Shown here: positions 8,501-16,554 of the stretch, piece by piece
Layout: each line of letters starts with the position of its first letter
Numbering within the stretch: position 1 is the first letter of the stretch
From: Natronorubrum daqingense
Lineage (GTDB): Archaea; Halobacteriota; Halobacteria; Halobacteriales; Natrialbaceae
DNA length: 64,000 bases
Direction: 5' to 3'
Assembly (NCBI RefSeq): GCF_001971705.1
Contig: NZ_CP019327.1
Span: forward strand, 372,001-436,000
Made by a program: the position numbers and the translations under genes
The notes under the pieces: generated by a model
What the model was told of the DNA's origin: nothing
Seen by the model: only the letters and a program-made list of their open reading frames with translations
The model's database searches: none

Positions 8501-10109
8501 CGGCGGTCATCGAGTCGGACGCGGTGTCGAGTGAGTGCGCGTCGCCCTCGTCCGGCGAGAGATCACCGGAGACGGCATCTGCATTCTCGAGTTCGTCCGA
8601 GTGGTCCCCGGCAGGGGCAGTACCCGTTTGCTCGTCCGAGAACGGTGTCGCCGATTCGGACGGTGCCGGAGACACCGAGGGTTCGTCATCCGAGGGGTCG
8701 TTCTCGAGTGCCTCGTCGATGACATCGGTGTCGCCGCTCGTCTCGTCGTCGACTGGCTCAGTCGTCTCGCCATCGTCACTACCGCCTTCTTCGATTGGCT
8801 CGTCCACCAGCACGTCGTCGACCGCGTCCTCGAGTGCGTCCCCGGCGAGTTCGTCGTCACTCGTTCCGTCGAGGAATGTATCGTCCTCAGGGTCGACATC
8901 GTCACCGAGGAGTTCGTCCATGTCCACTTCGTCGTCGTTGTCGAACTCGTCGAACTCGAGTTCGCTGAGTTCGTCCTGCAATTCGTCGAAACCGACCATC
9001 TCGACTTCGTCTTTGAGTTCGTCGAACACGCTGCTGGCGTCGTCGACAGACTCGTCTACACCCTCATCGTCTGGGGACGAGTCGGTGGCGGCCTCCGCCG
9101 TCTGTCGCTCGTCACCGTCGTCAGCGGCGGTGGCCGGTTGCTCCGTCTCCTCGAGATCCTCGTCGTCGAGGAGTTCGTCGAACGAACCGGCCTCGCCCAT
9201 TTCGTCGAAGGCATCGAGGTCGTCGTCATCGACGTCCTCGACCATCTCGTCTAAGTTGTCGAACTCGTCGAACTCGTCGAGGAGTTCGTCGACCTCGAGA
9301 TCCTGTGCCTCTTCCGAGGACATTCCGGAACCGGGTTGGTCCGCTGGGGCCTGACCGTCCGCGTCGGCTGCCTGGCTCGACGCCACACGGTCGAATTGCT
9401 CGGTGACGTTGATGAGTTGGAACGTGTCGACCTCTTCGACCGGCTCGAGGCCGGACGTAATGGCGGCCTCGCCGACGGCACTGCCGAAGACGGCGTCGAA
9501 CTGCCCGCCGTAGTCACCGGCTTCGATCTCTGCACGCGGCGGATCGGTGCCGATCAGATCGAACGCGTCGATCAGCGCTTTGACGACGAGAACGCCGTTG
9601 TTGACGTTCTCGCGTGCGGCGATATCGAGGCGAACGAAGTAGGCGTCGTGGTCATCGTTTGCGGGTGGTTCGAACCGTTCGAGGACGGTTTCGATCTCTC
9701 TCGCGGAGGGAATCGCGAGCGCGCTCGATGTCGATTCGTCGTCGAGGGACGCACGGAGCCTGTCGATCGTCGCGGTGGGATCCGTCTCGATTTCGCCGGT
9801 CGCAGCGACCTCGTCGATCATCGCCTCGAGTTCGTCGACGGCGTCGAAGACGACGTCCATCAGTTCGGGCGTCACCTCGAGTTCGTTCCGCCGGACCGCA
9901 TCGAGCAGATCTTCGATCGCGTGTGCGAGATCGCTTCCTTCCTCGAGTCCCATCGCGCCGCAGTTGCCTTTGAGCGTGTGTGCGACGCGGAAGATGTTCT
10001 CCAGTGCGTCGTCGTTCGTCGGGTCGCGCTCTAAGGTGAGCAACGCGTTGTTCAGCTCCGTAATTCGTTCCTCGCTCTCTTGAACGAAGTCGGTTAGATA
10101 GTCACTCAT
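5589..10109 (-). CDS. cheA: chemotaxis histidine kinase CheA with giant acidic linker
   Basis: 1506 residues, more than twice the usual haloarchaeal CheA (about 670). The start ATG at 10109 gives MSDYLTDFVQESEERI, a standard CheA start, and overlaps the cheB stop by 8 bases. P1: residues 1-120 with phospho-acceptor His44 (RVAHTLKGN). A P2-like domain: about 155-240. An acidic, Ser/Thr/Asp/Glu-rich linker: about 245-1125. P3 dimerisation: about 1130-1200. P4 ATPase: LIHLVRNAVDHG (N box), VEDDGSGLD (G1), SGRGVGMDVV (G2). P5 CheW-like: about 1370-1506. The frame is uninterrupted. It autophosphorylates and passes phosphate to CheY and CheB in receptor arrays. Confidence 0.95.
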   Translation of the reverse strand: MSDYLTDFVQESEERITELNNALLTLERDPTNDDALENIFRVAHTLKGNCGAMGLEEGSDLAHAIEDLLDAVRRNELEVTPELMDVVFDAVDELEAMIDEVAATGEIETDPTATIDRLRASLDDESTSSALAIPSAREIETVLERFEPPANDDHDAYFVRLDIAARENVNNGVLVVKALIDAFDLIGTDPPRAEIEAGDYGGQFDAVFGSAVGEAAITSGLEPVEEVDTFQLINVTEQFDRVASSQAADADGQAPADQPGSGMSSEEAQDLEVDELLDEFDEFDNLDEMVEDVDDDDLDAFDEMGEAGSFDELLDDEDLEETEQPATAADDGDERQTAEAATDSSPDDEGVDESVDDASSVFDELKDEVEMVGFDELQDELSELEFDEFDNDDEVDMDELLGDDVDPEDDTFLDGTSDDELAGDALEDAVDDVLVDEPIEEGGSDDGETTEPVDDETSGDTDVIDEALENDPSDDEPSVSPAPSESATPFSDEQTGTAPAGDHSDELENADAVSGDLSPDEGDAHSLDTASDSMTADSANETDSESTTVPDAADGSDSQTPATDASVDSRAESDEERQFASGDEFDASDGAFDEPADEDDGTDDEIATPVDSLEQRDTDEETLDDGEAATDGREATIDNSEGAADDLEETDENFEETTVGTEESDGDEYAFETAETDDGKQPAVGDDTDSEPKSTPAFDNSDATTADASLESDSSDHADEESASSSATDDATLFEMDGAVRDEPVVDESLEAADDEADETPTPSDDSESDFEALESEATTEIDDGSGETEPIDDGEQVPFESAEKYGDGPTDEIDEKGDEQPVGDSMAEPTDEFASERTDGTDRVADDTDEMSANVADVTDVVAADSDAPTADATDVADDGDEDAAIDDPSETADVVETSTASPDSETPSDNGFDGAEDPDDAGESAETVTESAGTVDDDSQSTSSINEESTAEASTDDSSAVSFSEDRDGGSDDDAGLDDPFADEDASDDSFVDDSLEDDPFAEDERTAGPFDDDSFADDSFADDPFADDSLEDDPFEESSSFDDDDAFGDDFGDDLEVGANGFDAPSSSSTDGASTASSPDTATGGSSTTDAGETVVERVEEPVFEVPDLTIPDAGDRTDVGTETDEIQSVRVDVEQIDSLLTLVEGLVTSRVRLRHAVSEGEEKASLETELDDLEDLTADLQETVMNVRLVPLQTVTNRLPRVVRDIAREQDKQVTFEMNGEDVELDRSILDRIGDPLIHLVRNAVDHGIEPPDVREDAEKPADGTVEVHAERKRDRVAITVEDDGSGLDPDRLRNEAIEAGVLSEEDARELPDDDVYELIFHAGLSTAEEVTDVSGRGVGMDVVERTIEDLDGTVDIDSEPGAGTSVTMTLPVSVAIDDILFLECGGEEFGIPTETVLDIEPATRLETRDDATVLVDGNDEYDVVRLDETLETPHQAGDDHGMVVRIRTDVRPIAIHCDHVHGQQEVVVKPFEGFMSGLPGLSGATVRGRGEVVNILDVTTL

Positions 10110-11349
10110 CGGTCTCACCGTCCGTATCGAACGCGTCGACGATCGTCTCGACGAGTTCGGTCGCGGGTGCGATATCGTCGACGCACCCCGTTTGAATCGC
10201 CTGACAGGGGATGCCAAAGACCGGACTCGTCGCTTCGTCCTGTGCGATGGTGTGCCCGCCAGCTGTTTTGATCGCCTCGATACCTGTCGCACCGTCGTGC
10301 CCCATACCGGTCAACACGACGCCACAGAGCGGGTCGACGACGTGTTCGGCCGCCGACTCCATCGTCACGTCAATCGCCGGACGAACGCCGTGAAGCCGCT
10401 CGCCGTCGTCCAGTCCGAGTCGGAGACGGCCGCCGACGTTGTTCAGTACCTCGAGGTGGGACGCTCCCGGTGCGACCACCGCCTCGCCGGACCTGACCGA
10501 CGCTCTGTGGGTCGCTTCGCGGACGTCGTACTCGCTGAGCGCGTCCAATCGCTCGGCGAACCGTTCGGTAAACCCCGCTGGCATGTGCTGGACGACCAGC
10601 ACTTTCGCCTCGAGATCGACTGGAAGGCGCGCGAAGAGGCCTTCCACGATCTTCGGTCCGCCCGTCGAGGCGCCGATGACGATCGTCGGATCGTCTGCGT
10701 GCGTTCCTTCGAGTTCGAGCGGCGTTGGCGAACCGGCAGCGTCGTCACCGTCTCCGGGTCGCGATCCGGCGCTCGTCGCCCCTCGAAACCGCGGGCCTGC
10801 TGGTCGATTCGTCGCCGTTCCGACACGCGTTTCGCTGGCGCCTGCTGCGTTCGTTCGTCCACCGGCGAGTACCCTGTCGCTTGTCGCATCGACGTTCGCG
10901 TGATTCGAACGCGTCGCGTACGCGGACGCCGAAGCGCGCGCGAGAGCAATCGATGAGACGTTTGCATCAGCTAGATCGTCGACCTTGTCGACGACGTCCT
11001 CGCTCAGGTGGGTCACGGTCCGCGAATCCGATCCGTCGGGTTTGTGTAGAAAATCGACGGCTCCTCGCTCGAGTGCGTCGAGCGTGGACTCAGTTCCTTC
11101 GTCGGTGTGAACGCTGAGCATGAGAATTAGCGTTGGATTCGTCGCCATAATTCGCTGGACGGCGTCGATGCCATCCATTTCGGGCATTTCGACGTCCATC
11201 GTGACGACGGCGGGATCGAATTCGGCGGCCGTTTCGATCGCTTCTGACCCATTCGTCGCGGTTTCGACGTCGTAGTCGGCATCCGTGAGTGCGTTGGCGA
11301 TGACTGTCCGCATGAACTTCGAGTCGTCGACAACGAGTACTCGCGTCAT
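10102..11349 (-). CDS. cheB: chemotaxis response regulator / methylesterase CheB
   Basis: 415 residues. Receiver domain: residues 1-120 with acidic pocket D8/D9 and phospho-acceptor Asp52 (TMDVEMPEMDG). A long Ala/Ser/Gly-rich linker spans about 130-220. The methylesterase domain has the catalytic triad Ser228 (IGASTGG), His255 (VQHMP) and Asp352 (TGMGHDG). It removes receptor methyl esters and is activated by CheA. Overlaps of 8 bases with cheA and 4 bases with cheY show tight coupling. Confidence 0.95.
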   Translation of the reverse strand: MTRVLVVDDSKFMRTVIANALTDADYDVETATNGSEAIETAAEFDPAVVTMDVEMPEMDGIDAVQRIMATNPTLILMLSVHTDEGTESTLDALERGAVDFLHKPDGSDSRTVTHLSEDVVDKVDDLADANVSSIALARASASAYATRSNHANVDATSDRVLAGGRTNAAGASETRVGTATNRPAGPRFRGATSAGSRPGDGDDAAGSPTPLELEGTHADDPTIVIGASTGGPKIVEGLFARLPVDLEAKVLVVQHMPAGFTERFAERLDALSEYDVREATHRASVRSGEAVVAPGASHLEVLNNVGGRLRLGLDDGERLHGVRPAIDVTMESAAEHVVDPLCGVVLTGMGHDGATGIEAIKTAGGHTIAQDEATSPVFGIPCQAIQTGCVDDIAPATELVETIVDAFDTDGETDE

Positions 11350-11708
11350 GCCGTAGCGACGTCTGTGAGGGCCTTTCTGACGCTGGGTTCTTCGAACGGC
11401 TTCGTCACGTAGCCGTCCGCACCAGCTTTCACGGCGAGTTTCATTTTCTCACGCTGGCCGACACTCGTACACATGATGACGCGGGCGCTCGGGTCGATCT
11501 TTTTGATCGCCGCGGTCGCCTTGATGCCGTTACACTTGGGCATCACGATGTCCATCATGACGATGTCGGGTTCGTGTTCTTTGTACAGTTTCACTGCTTC
11601 TGCTCCGTTAGACGCTTCTCCGAGAATGCGGTATTCCTGTTCCAAAATTTGGCGCAGTAAATTCCGCATAAAATGAGAATCGTCCACGATGAGCACCCCT
11701 GTCGACAT
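11346..11708 (-). CDS. cheY: chemotaxis response regulator CheY
   Basis: 120 residues, a stand-alone receiver. Acidic pair D9/D10 (LIVDDSHFM), phospho-acceptor Asp53 (VMMDIVMPKCNG), Thr81 region (MCTSVGQ) and Lys103 (TKPFEE) are all present. Phospho-CheY acts on the archaellum switch through adaptor proteins such as CheF in haloarchaea; no cheF is in this window. It heads the tightly overlapped block cheY-cheB-cheA-cheC-cheC-cheD-cheR, with a TATA-like element 23-32 bases before its ATG. Confidence 0.95.
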   Translation of the reverse strand: MSTGVLIVDDSHFMRNLLRQILEQEYRILGEASNGAEAVKLYKEHEPDIVMMDIVMPKCNGIKATAAIKKIDPSARVIMCTSVGQREKMKLAVKAGADGYVTKPFEEPSVRKALTDVATA

Positions 11709-11730
11709 TCAGTAGTACACCAAACGCTGA

Positions 11731-11740
11731 TAGAAATACG
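11731..11740 (-). promoter_or_regulatory. TATA-like element before cheY
   Basis: On the minus strand the sequence CGTATTTCTA lies 23-32 bases before the cheY ATG, the spacing expected for a leaderless haloarchaeal transcript. A second AT-rich patch (11744-11752) is a little farther out. Either could drive the che block independently of cheW. Confidence 0.4.
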
Positions 11741-11852
11741 ACTACCATAAATGCTGTCTCCCTATTATCAACTGTGATAAACATCGGATACGGAACGAAG
11801 ACCCCCGTTACAAACCCGACTCCGATTTCCGGACGTTCGCGCGCCAGATTCG

Positions 11853-12653
11853 CTACGTTTGCGTTCCAGACGCCAACAACAATCGTTCGATGTTGAGCAA
11901 CGGCGTCGCCTCGAGAACGACTTCTCGGGGCGTCTCTGCGTCAGCGGCGACCGACGACTGCGTCGATTCGTTCGAGCGCTCCGTCGACTCGAGTTCGAAC
12001 GACTCTCCGTCGCTTTCTCGAGTGTCGCCGTCGATACGACTCTGCATCGTTGACAGTGACGTGTCACCGGAGTCGTCGGCTAGATCGAGTGGATTCGCGG
12101 AGTCGGTACCCGTTGGCCTCGAGGCACGGATCGATTGCGTCGAGGGTGAGCGTTCCTGTTCGATGAGCGCATCGACGAGTGGGTGTGCCAACGAGTCGCC
12201 CGAAAACGGTCGGTCTTCGACGGTCGATTTGTCGTGTACCTTGCTCACACCGATCGAGTCGACGCCGATCACGTCGTCGACTCGAATGGCTGCTGATTGC
12301 TGATCGGTCGGTCGATCCAACACGAGCAATCGCTCGCGCCCGTTTCGCTCGTCGGGTTCGATGTCCGGAAAGTGGACGTGCGGGTCGACGACCGCAGTAA
12401 TCTCTCCGCGAAGGTCCATCAGGCCCTCGATCGGTTCGGGAGAACGCGGGACGCGTGTCACTTCCTCGGGAACGTCTGCAAGTGTCTGTACCGCGTCAAT
12501 CGGCAACGCAAAACGGTGTTCGCCCAGTCCGACGAAGAGGAACTGCTCGCGCTCCTCCTGATCGTCTGGGCTGGCACCTTTGCCGTTTCGACCACCGTCG
12601 GACGCGTCGTCGATGTCGATTCCGAGGAGTCGCTCGGAGAGGTCCGGAGTCAT
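11853..12653 (-). CDS. cheW: chemotaxis coupling protein CheW with disordered insert
   Basis: 266 residues from the ATG at 12653 (a TTG five codons upstream is possible but less likely). CheW fold: about 36-165 (EQFLFVGLGEHRFALPIDAV, then GLMDLRGEITAVVDP) and the closing strand and helix at about 244-262 (LEATPLLNIERLL). Between them, residues about 166-243 form a Ser/Asp/Glu-rich low-complexity insert. A typical CheW is about 150 residues. CheW links receptors to CheA. It is 144 bases upstream of cheY on the same strand. Confidence 0.9.
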   Translation of the reverse strand: MTPDLSERLLGIDIDDASDGGRNGKGASPDDQEEREQFLFVGLGEHRFALPIDAVQTLADVPEEVTRVPRSPEPIEGLMDLRGEITAVVDPHVHFPDIEPDERNGRERLLVLDRPTDQQSAAIRVDDVIGVDSIGVSKVHDKSTVEDRPFSGDSLAHPLVDALIEQERSPSTQSIRASRPTGTDSANPLDLADDSGDTSLSTMQSRIDGDTRESDGESFELESTERSNESTQSSVAADAETPREVVLEATPLLNIERLLLASGTQT

Positions 12654-12680
12654 GTTCTTGCTCGTCAATCACATTCCATC

Positions 12681-12688
12681 AATAAAAC
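12681..12688 (-). promoter_or_regulatory. TATA-like element for minus-strand cheW
   Basis: Minus strand GTTTTATT lies 28-35 bases before the ATG at 12653, in the divergent intergenic region shared with the second cheW. Confidence 0.4.
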
Positions 12689-12762
12689 ATTGACTCCACC
12701 GACACGCCACGACCGCGCCCCACCGCCCGTGACACAGCGGGTTCGACGCCTCGAAACCTAAA

Positions 12763-12770
12763 CACTTTAT
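12763..12770 (+). promoter_or_regulatory. TATA-like element for plus-strand cheW
   Basis: CACTTTAT lies 28-35 bases before the ATG at 12798, consistent with a near-leaderless transcript. Confidence 0.4.
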
Positions 12771-12797
12771 TCCAGTGGAGAAAACGATCAGAACAGC

Positions 12798-13256
12798 ATG
12801 CCGTCGTCGCCACCTCCCGACGATACCAACGAACGTGTCACAGTTCTTACCTTCACCCTCGCAGACGACCGATACTGCGTCAATGCCGATACCGTTGCCT
12901 CGGTCTTCGGCATCTCGGACGACGAGGCGCTTGCCGACGCGTCGGATCCGTGGAACGCCGGGTCCGTCACGGTTGACGGGACGCACGTCCAGGTCGTCGA
13001 CCTCCCCAGAGCCTTTTCCTCGGCTGCCAGAACGACGTCCCGCGTCGACGAGCCAAAACTCATCGTCTTCGCCCCGAGCGACGATACCGAGCGTACCCAC
13101 GGGTGGCTCGTTGACGAGGTCGACGTCACGAAACGGGTCCAACCGGCCGCCCTCGAGGCGACACAAACGGGAACAGGGCTCGCCCACGTCAAAGGCAGAG
13201 TCGAGATCGACGGCGAGGACGCGATCTGGCTTGACGAACGCGCGATTCACGGATAA
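12798..13256 (+). CDS. cheW: second, divergent CheW-domain protein
   Basis: 152 residues forming a single CheW-like domain: VTVLTFTLADDRYCVNADTV at the N terminus, VTVDGTHVQVVDLPRAF in the middle and HGWLVDEVDVTKRVQPAAL near the C terminus. It is transcribed away from the main che operon from a shared 144-base intergenic region. The usual NLRG motif for the kinase-binding strand is replaced by WNAGSVTVDG, so it is a divergent paralogue. It may couple a subset of receptors or act as a decoy (inference). Confidence 0.8.
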   Translation: MPSSPPPDDTNERVTVLTFTLADDRYCVNADTVASVFGISDDEALADASDPWNAGSVTVDGTHVQVVDLPRAFSSAARTTSRVDEPKLIVFAPSDDTERTHGWLVDEVDVTKRVQPAALEATQTGTGLAHVKGRVEIDGEDAIWLDERAIHG

Positions 13257-13283
13257 AAAGGGCAATTTCGAACACCAGGGACG

Positions 13284-14057
13284 TCAACGCATTCCCGGCG
13301 GCGGGCCGTCGTTATCGTCGTCGTCGATATCGATGTCAAGTCCGAGTTCCTCGCGTTGCTCTTTGAGCCGTTTGACCTTTCGGTAGTAGTAGGCGATACC
13401 GATCCCGCCGATGACGCTGACGACCGTGACGAGACCGAGGAATATCGGGATGTCACGCGTCTGGTAGTACTGCAGCGCCAGCGTGCTATCTACCTCCTCC
13501 CAGGTCAGGTGTTCCTGATCGTCGACCACGTCGCGTTCGTAGCCCCCCGGCGTGACCTCTCCGAAGAGGAACGCCGAGCTACGATATCCCGGCGGCAGGG
13601 TTACTTCGTAGGAGCCCTCGACGTACGCCGGGAGGTCGAACGTGTGCCGTCCGGCGTCGCCGGTGAACGCGAGCGTTCCGTTTTCGTCCGGCAACGTCAC
13701 GACAGTGTGTTCTTGTCCCTGGTCGACCTCGAGTTCCGAGCCCGTTATTTCGGTTCCGTCCGAATCCCAGTACCTGACGGCGCGAATATCGAGTGGTTCG
13801 TCAGCGTGGATATTCGACCGATACAATGCTATCTCCTCGCGCTCCTCGAGGTCGTAAACTGCGCGGAACTCGCCGCTACTGAACAGACCGCCACTTTCGA
13901 TATCGATGGCGACGTCGGCGTCGCTGTCTCTGAGGTCGTCGTACTCCTGGTCCTGATCGAGTTCCTCGTCGGAGATATCGCCGAAGAACATCGAACACCC
14001 GGCGAGACCGACGAGCAAGCAAACCGCGATAACGCCGAGGACGAGCCGTCGATTCAT
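13284..14057 (-). CDS. DUF5803-type lipoprotein with C-terminal membrane helix
   Basis: 257 residues from the ATG at 14057 (MNRRLVLG). A signal peptide with lipobox LAGC places the lipidated Cys at 21. An acidic extracellular domain follows, then one transmembrane helix at about residues 205-228 (FLGLVTVVSVIGGIGIAYYY), a charged cytoplasmic stretch and a DDDDNDGPPPGM tail. I recall this layout from haloarchaeal DUF5803 proteins. It sits one base after the DUF2110 gene, so it is likely in the tfe operon. Function unknown. Confidence 0.75.
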   Translation of the reverse strand: MNRRLVLGVIAVCLLVGLAGCSMFFGDISDEELDQDQEYDDLRDSDADVAIDIESGGLFSSGEFRAVYDLEEREEIALYRSNIHADEPLDIRAVRYWDSDGTEITGSELEVDQGQEHTVVTLPDENGTLAFTGDAGRHTFDLPAYVEGSYEVTLPPGYRSSAFLFGEVTPGGYERDVVDDQEHLTWEEVDSTLALQYYQTRDIPIFLGLVTVVSVIGGIGIAYYYRKVKRLKEQREELGLDIDIDDDDNDGPPPGMR

Positions 14058-14058
14058 A

Positions 14059-14763
14059 TTATGGAACGACACAGCGGAGCTCCGCTGGCAGATACTCGCC
14101 GACGCTCGCTAACAGTCCGGGTGGGTCGGTCCCCTCGGTGCAGATGACGCTCTGCTCGAGCAAGCCGAGTCGCTCGACGGTGACGTAATCCTGCGCGTGG
14201 CCGGCGCGGTTGAGCGTCGCTCGAACCTCCGCTCGCGTGGCGCTGTTGACGTTGAGTCGGCCGTCGCCGCGGGTCCACTCGTAGAGTCGGTCCTGGGCTT
14301 CGTCGGCGAGTCTACTCGGAGACGCGCCATCGCCGCCTTCGTCGGATCCCTCACCACCGTAGACGAACTCCAGTGGCAGGTGCTGGACCAATCCGTAGCG
14401 CTCGCGAATCTGCTCGGGCGACCCCGGGCCAAGTCCGAGTTCGTCCGCCGGAATACGCACGCCGTCACCCTGTCCGGCGTCGAGGACGAACCCGTTGTCG
14501 TCCCAGGACTCGAGCGTGCCGATGTAGGTTTCACCCGCCTCGAGGTCGGGGACGATTTCGCCGAACTCCTCGCGGAGGACGTTTCTGGCGACGGTCGCGT
14601 CTTCGCCCTCGATGGTCACGGACGGGAAGTCGTCGTGGCGGATGCCGATGTCGAACTCCACCTCGAGGTCGCCGACCTCGTTGGCGACGAGCGAGCGCAG
14701 GGAATCGAGTGATCGCTCGCGAGCGTCGCCCTCGACGTAGAGTTTGGTTGCTAAGACGACCAT
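14059..14763 (-). CDS. DUF2110 family protein
   Basis: 234 residues from the ATG at 14763 (MVVLATKLYVEGDARE), which overlaps the tfe stop as TAATG. A central segment reads GETYIGTLESWDDNGFVLDAG, resembling an OB/S1-like beta region, and the C-terminal half is helical. It matches what I remember as DUF2110, which commonly follows tfe in haloarchaea. The adjacency suggests a link with transcription or RNA metabolism, which is inference. Confidence 0.75.
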   Translation of the reverse strand: MVVLATKLYVEGDARERSLDSLRSLVANEVGDLEVEFDIGIRHDDFPSVTIEGEDATVARNVLREEFGEIVPDLEAGETYIGTLESWDDNGFVLDAGQGDGVRIPADELGLGPGSPEQIRERYGLVQHLPLEFVYGGEGSDEGGDGASPSRLADEAQDRLYEWTRGDGRLNVNSATRAEVRATLNRAGHAQDYVTVERLGLLEQSVICTEGTDPPGLLASVGEYLPAELRCVVP

Positions 14764-15290
14764 TAGGCGTCCGCACCGTCGATGTTGAGTTCGTCCTCGA
14801 GCGCGTCGAGGCGGTCGTCCATCGAGGTGACGAGTCGGTCGTTGTCCATCGATTCGAGCGGCGAGCCACACTCGGGGCACTCGAAGCCAAAGTCCATGGC
14901 CTCGCCGAACTCGAAGCGGATGGAACAAATTTCACAGAGGTAGAACTCGTGCGTTCGCTCGTACTCGCGACGGTCCTCGAGGGCGTCGTAGAGGCGGTAC
15001 ATCTCCTCCTCGAGATTCTCCGGAATGTTGTCGTACTCGAACGTCCAGAGGTAAGTGAGCCACCCCGAATCCTCGTCTCGCAGTCGGCGATACGTTGCGA
15101 GGTCGTTTTCGTACAGGATAAACAGCGCTCGCCGCACATCGTTCAACTCGAGATCCAGTTCCTCAGAGAGCTCCTCGTCGGTCACTTCCCCGTCTGGCGG
15201 CGCGGCCGCGACGGGCATTCCTTTGGGACCGACCAGCTCGTGTAGGTACTTTTGGATGACTGGATCCTCGAGCAGGTCCTCAAAAGCCAT
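14763..15290 (-). CDS. tfe: transcription initiation factor E (TFE alpha)
   Basis: 175 residues from the ATG at 15290 (MAFEDLLEDPVIQKYL). The N-terminal winged helix (about 1-95) contains VTDEELSEELDLELNDVRRA. A zinc ribbon follows with two Cys pairs, CEIC and CPEC (about 113-137). TFE helps RNA polymerase open promoters together with TBP and TFB. It is the first gene of tfe-DUF2110-DUF5803 on the minus strand. Confidence 0.95.
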   Translation of the reverse strand: MAFEDLLEDPVIQKYLHELVGPKGMPVAAAPPDGEVTDEELSEELDLELNDVRRALFILYENDLATYRRLRDEDSGWLTYLWTFEYDNIPENLEEEMYRLYDALEDRREYERTHEFYLCEICSIRFEFGEAMDFGFECPECGSPLESMDNDRLVTSMDDRLDALEDELNIDGADA

Positions 15291-15316
15291 TACCCACCCG
15301 TAACGGCGTCTGACCA

Positions 15317-15326
15317 TTAAGTCTTG
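15317..15326 (-). promoter_or_regulatory. TATA-like element for tfe
   Basis: Minus strand GACTTAATGG lies 27-36 bases before the tfe ATG. It is the only AT-rich patch in the immediate upstream region. Confidence 0.4.
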
Positions 15327-15491
15327 TGAGCGACGGCGCACAGATCGGCGTTGCCCACTCTCTGTCGCCACGCTGGCTGAACGTGTCTATTATCTGTTTG
15401 GTTCCCTCCGTCCGTATCCGACCGCAGTCTTGCTATTCGGTGAGGCGGTAGAGAGTAACATTCACGGTCGTCCGTCGCCGTTTTCGAATCG

Positions 15492-16487
15492 ATGACGACT
15501 GACGCCGACGGTGCTGTTCGAGGCAAATATGCTTTCTCGACGCTTCACCGCCTCGAATTCGACGTCCCGTGGCCGCCCAAACACGTCGCCGCCTACCTCC
15601 TCGACGGCCCCGAACCGATACTGATCGACGCCGGCCGACAGACCGACGCGTCCGAAGCGACGCTCGAGCGAAGCCTCGCCGAGTTCGGTTACTCGCCTGC
15701 GGATATCGACCACGTGCTCGTCACGCACGCCCACAGCGACCACATCGGACAGGTGCCGACGCTTTCCGACGCCGGGGCGACGATCCACGGTCCGGCGGCG
15801 TCGCTCGAGCGCCTCGAGCGAGACCCGGAAACGGTTCGGTCGACCGTCCGCGAGACGGCCCGATCGACGGGCTACACCGGCGAGGATCTCGAGGAGATCG
15901 TCGACTCGGAGGTCGATTCCTTTCACCGAGATCGACGGCTGCTCGATCCGGCGACCACGCAACCGATCGAGCCCGGAACGATGGTTTCGATCGGCACGCA
16001 CGAGTTCCGCGCGTTCGGGACGCCGGGACACGAGCAAAACCACCTGAGCTACGAGGTCGATCTCGAGGGGACGACGGCCCTGTTCTCGGGCGACGCGCTC
16101 ATCGAACCGTTTCGCGCCGGCACGTTCCACGCGGGGATCGACCGCGGCGCGTACGAGGGCGTCGATCGCTACTACGACGCGATGGATCGGTTCCTCGAGA
16201 CGAGCGCGACGCACGCGTTTCCGGGCCACGGACCCACGTTCACGGAGCCGAAACGCGTCGCGACGCGAACCCGTGAGCGACTCGATCGGTTGCTCGAGGA
16301 AACGCTCGCGGCGCTCGAACGAGTCGAACCCGCGACGCCACTCGAGATCGCCGTGGAACGAGCGGGCAGCGTACAGTACACGGCACCCGTAATGGATACG
16401 TTGGGGGCACTCGGCACGCTCGAGAATCGGGGACTCGTCGCCTACGACTGCGAGGACGGCGCGCGAATCTATCGACGGCGAGACTAG
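15492..16487 (+). CDS. MBL-fold metallo-hydrolase
   Basis: 331 residues. Metallo-beta-lactamase fold with the zinc motif HAHSDH at residues 79-84, a later His in TPGHEQNHLS, SGDAL with the bridging Asp, and FPGHGP with the last metal His. The C-terminal 80 residues (LEIAVERAGSVQYTAPVMDT...) form a winged-helix-like extension seen in LACTB2-type hydrolases. The substrate is not evident; glyoxalase II-like thioesterase or nuclease roles are both possible. It is a single gene flanked by minus-strand genes. Confidence 0.88.
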   Translation: MTTDADGAVRGKYAFSTLHRLEFDVPWPPKHVAAYLLDGPEPILIDAGRQTDASEATLERSLAEFGYSPADIDHVLVTHAHSDHIGQVPTLSDAGATIHGPAASLERLERDPETVRSTVRETARSTGYTGEDLEEIVDSEVDSFHRDRRLLDPATTQPIEPGTMVSIGTHEFRAFGTPGHEQNHLSYEVDLEGTTALFSGDALIEPFRAGTFHAGIDRGAYEGVDRYYDAMDRFLETSATHAFPGHGPTFTEPKRVATRTRERLDRLLEETLAALERVEPATPLEIAVERAGSVQYTAPVMDTLGALGTLENRGLVAYDCEDGARIYRRRD

Positions 16488-16554
16488 CCGGCTGGGACGG
16501 CGAGAATAGTGTCTGGTGAGTCGGTCGGATCTGCATTCGAAAGGGTCGAATCGG

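Noticed and set aside
6772-9354. 860-codon plus-strand open frame, Ser-rich, opposite cheA
   Set aside because: It is the exact antisense shadow of the Asp/Glu-rich CheA linker (GAC/GAG codons read backwards as Ser and Val/Leu codons). No start context, domain or signal.
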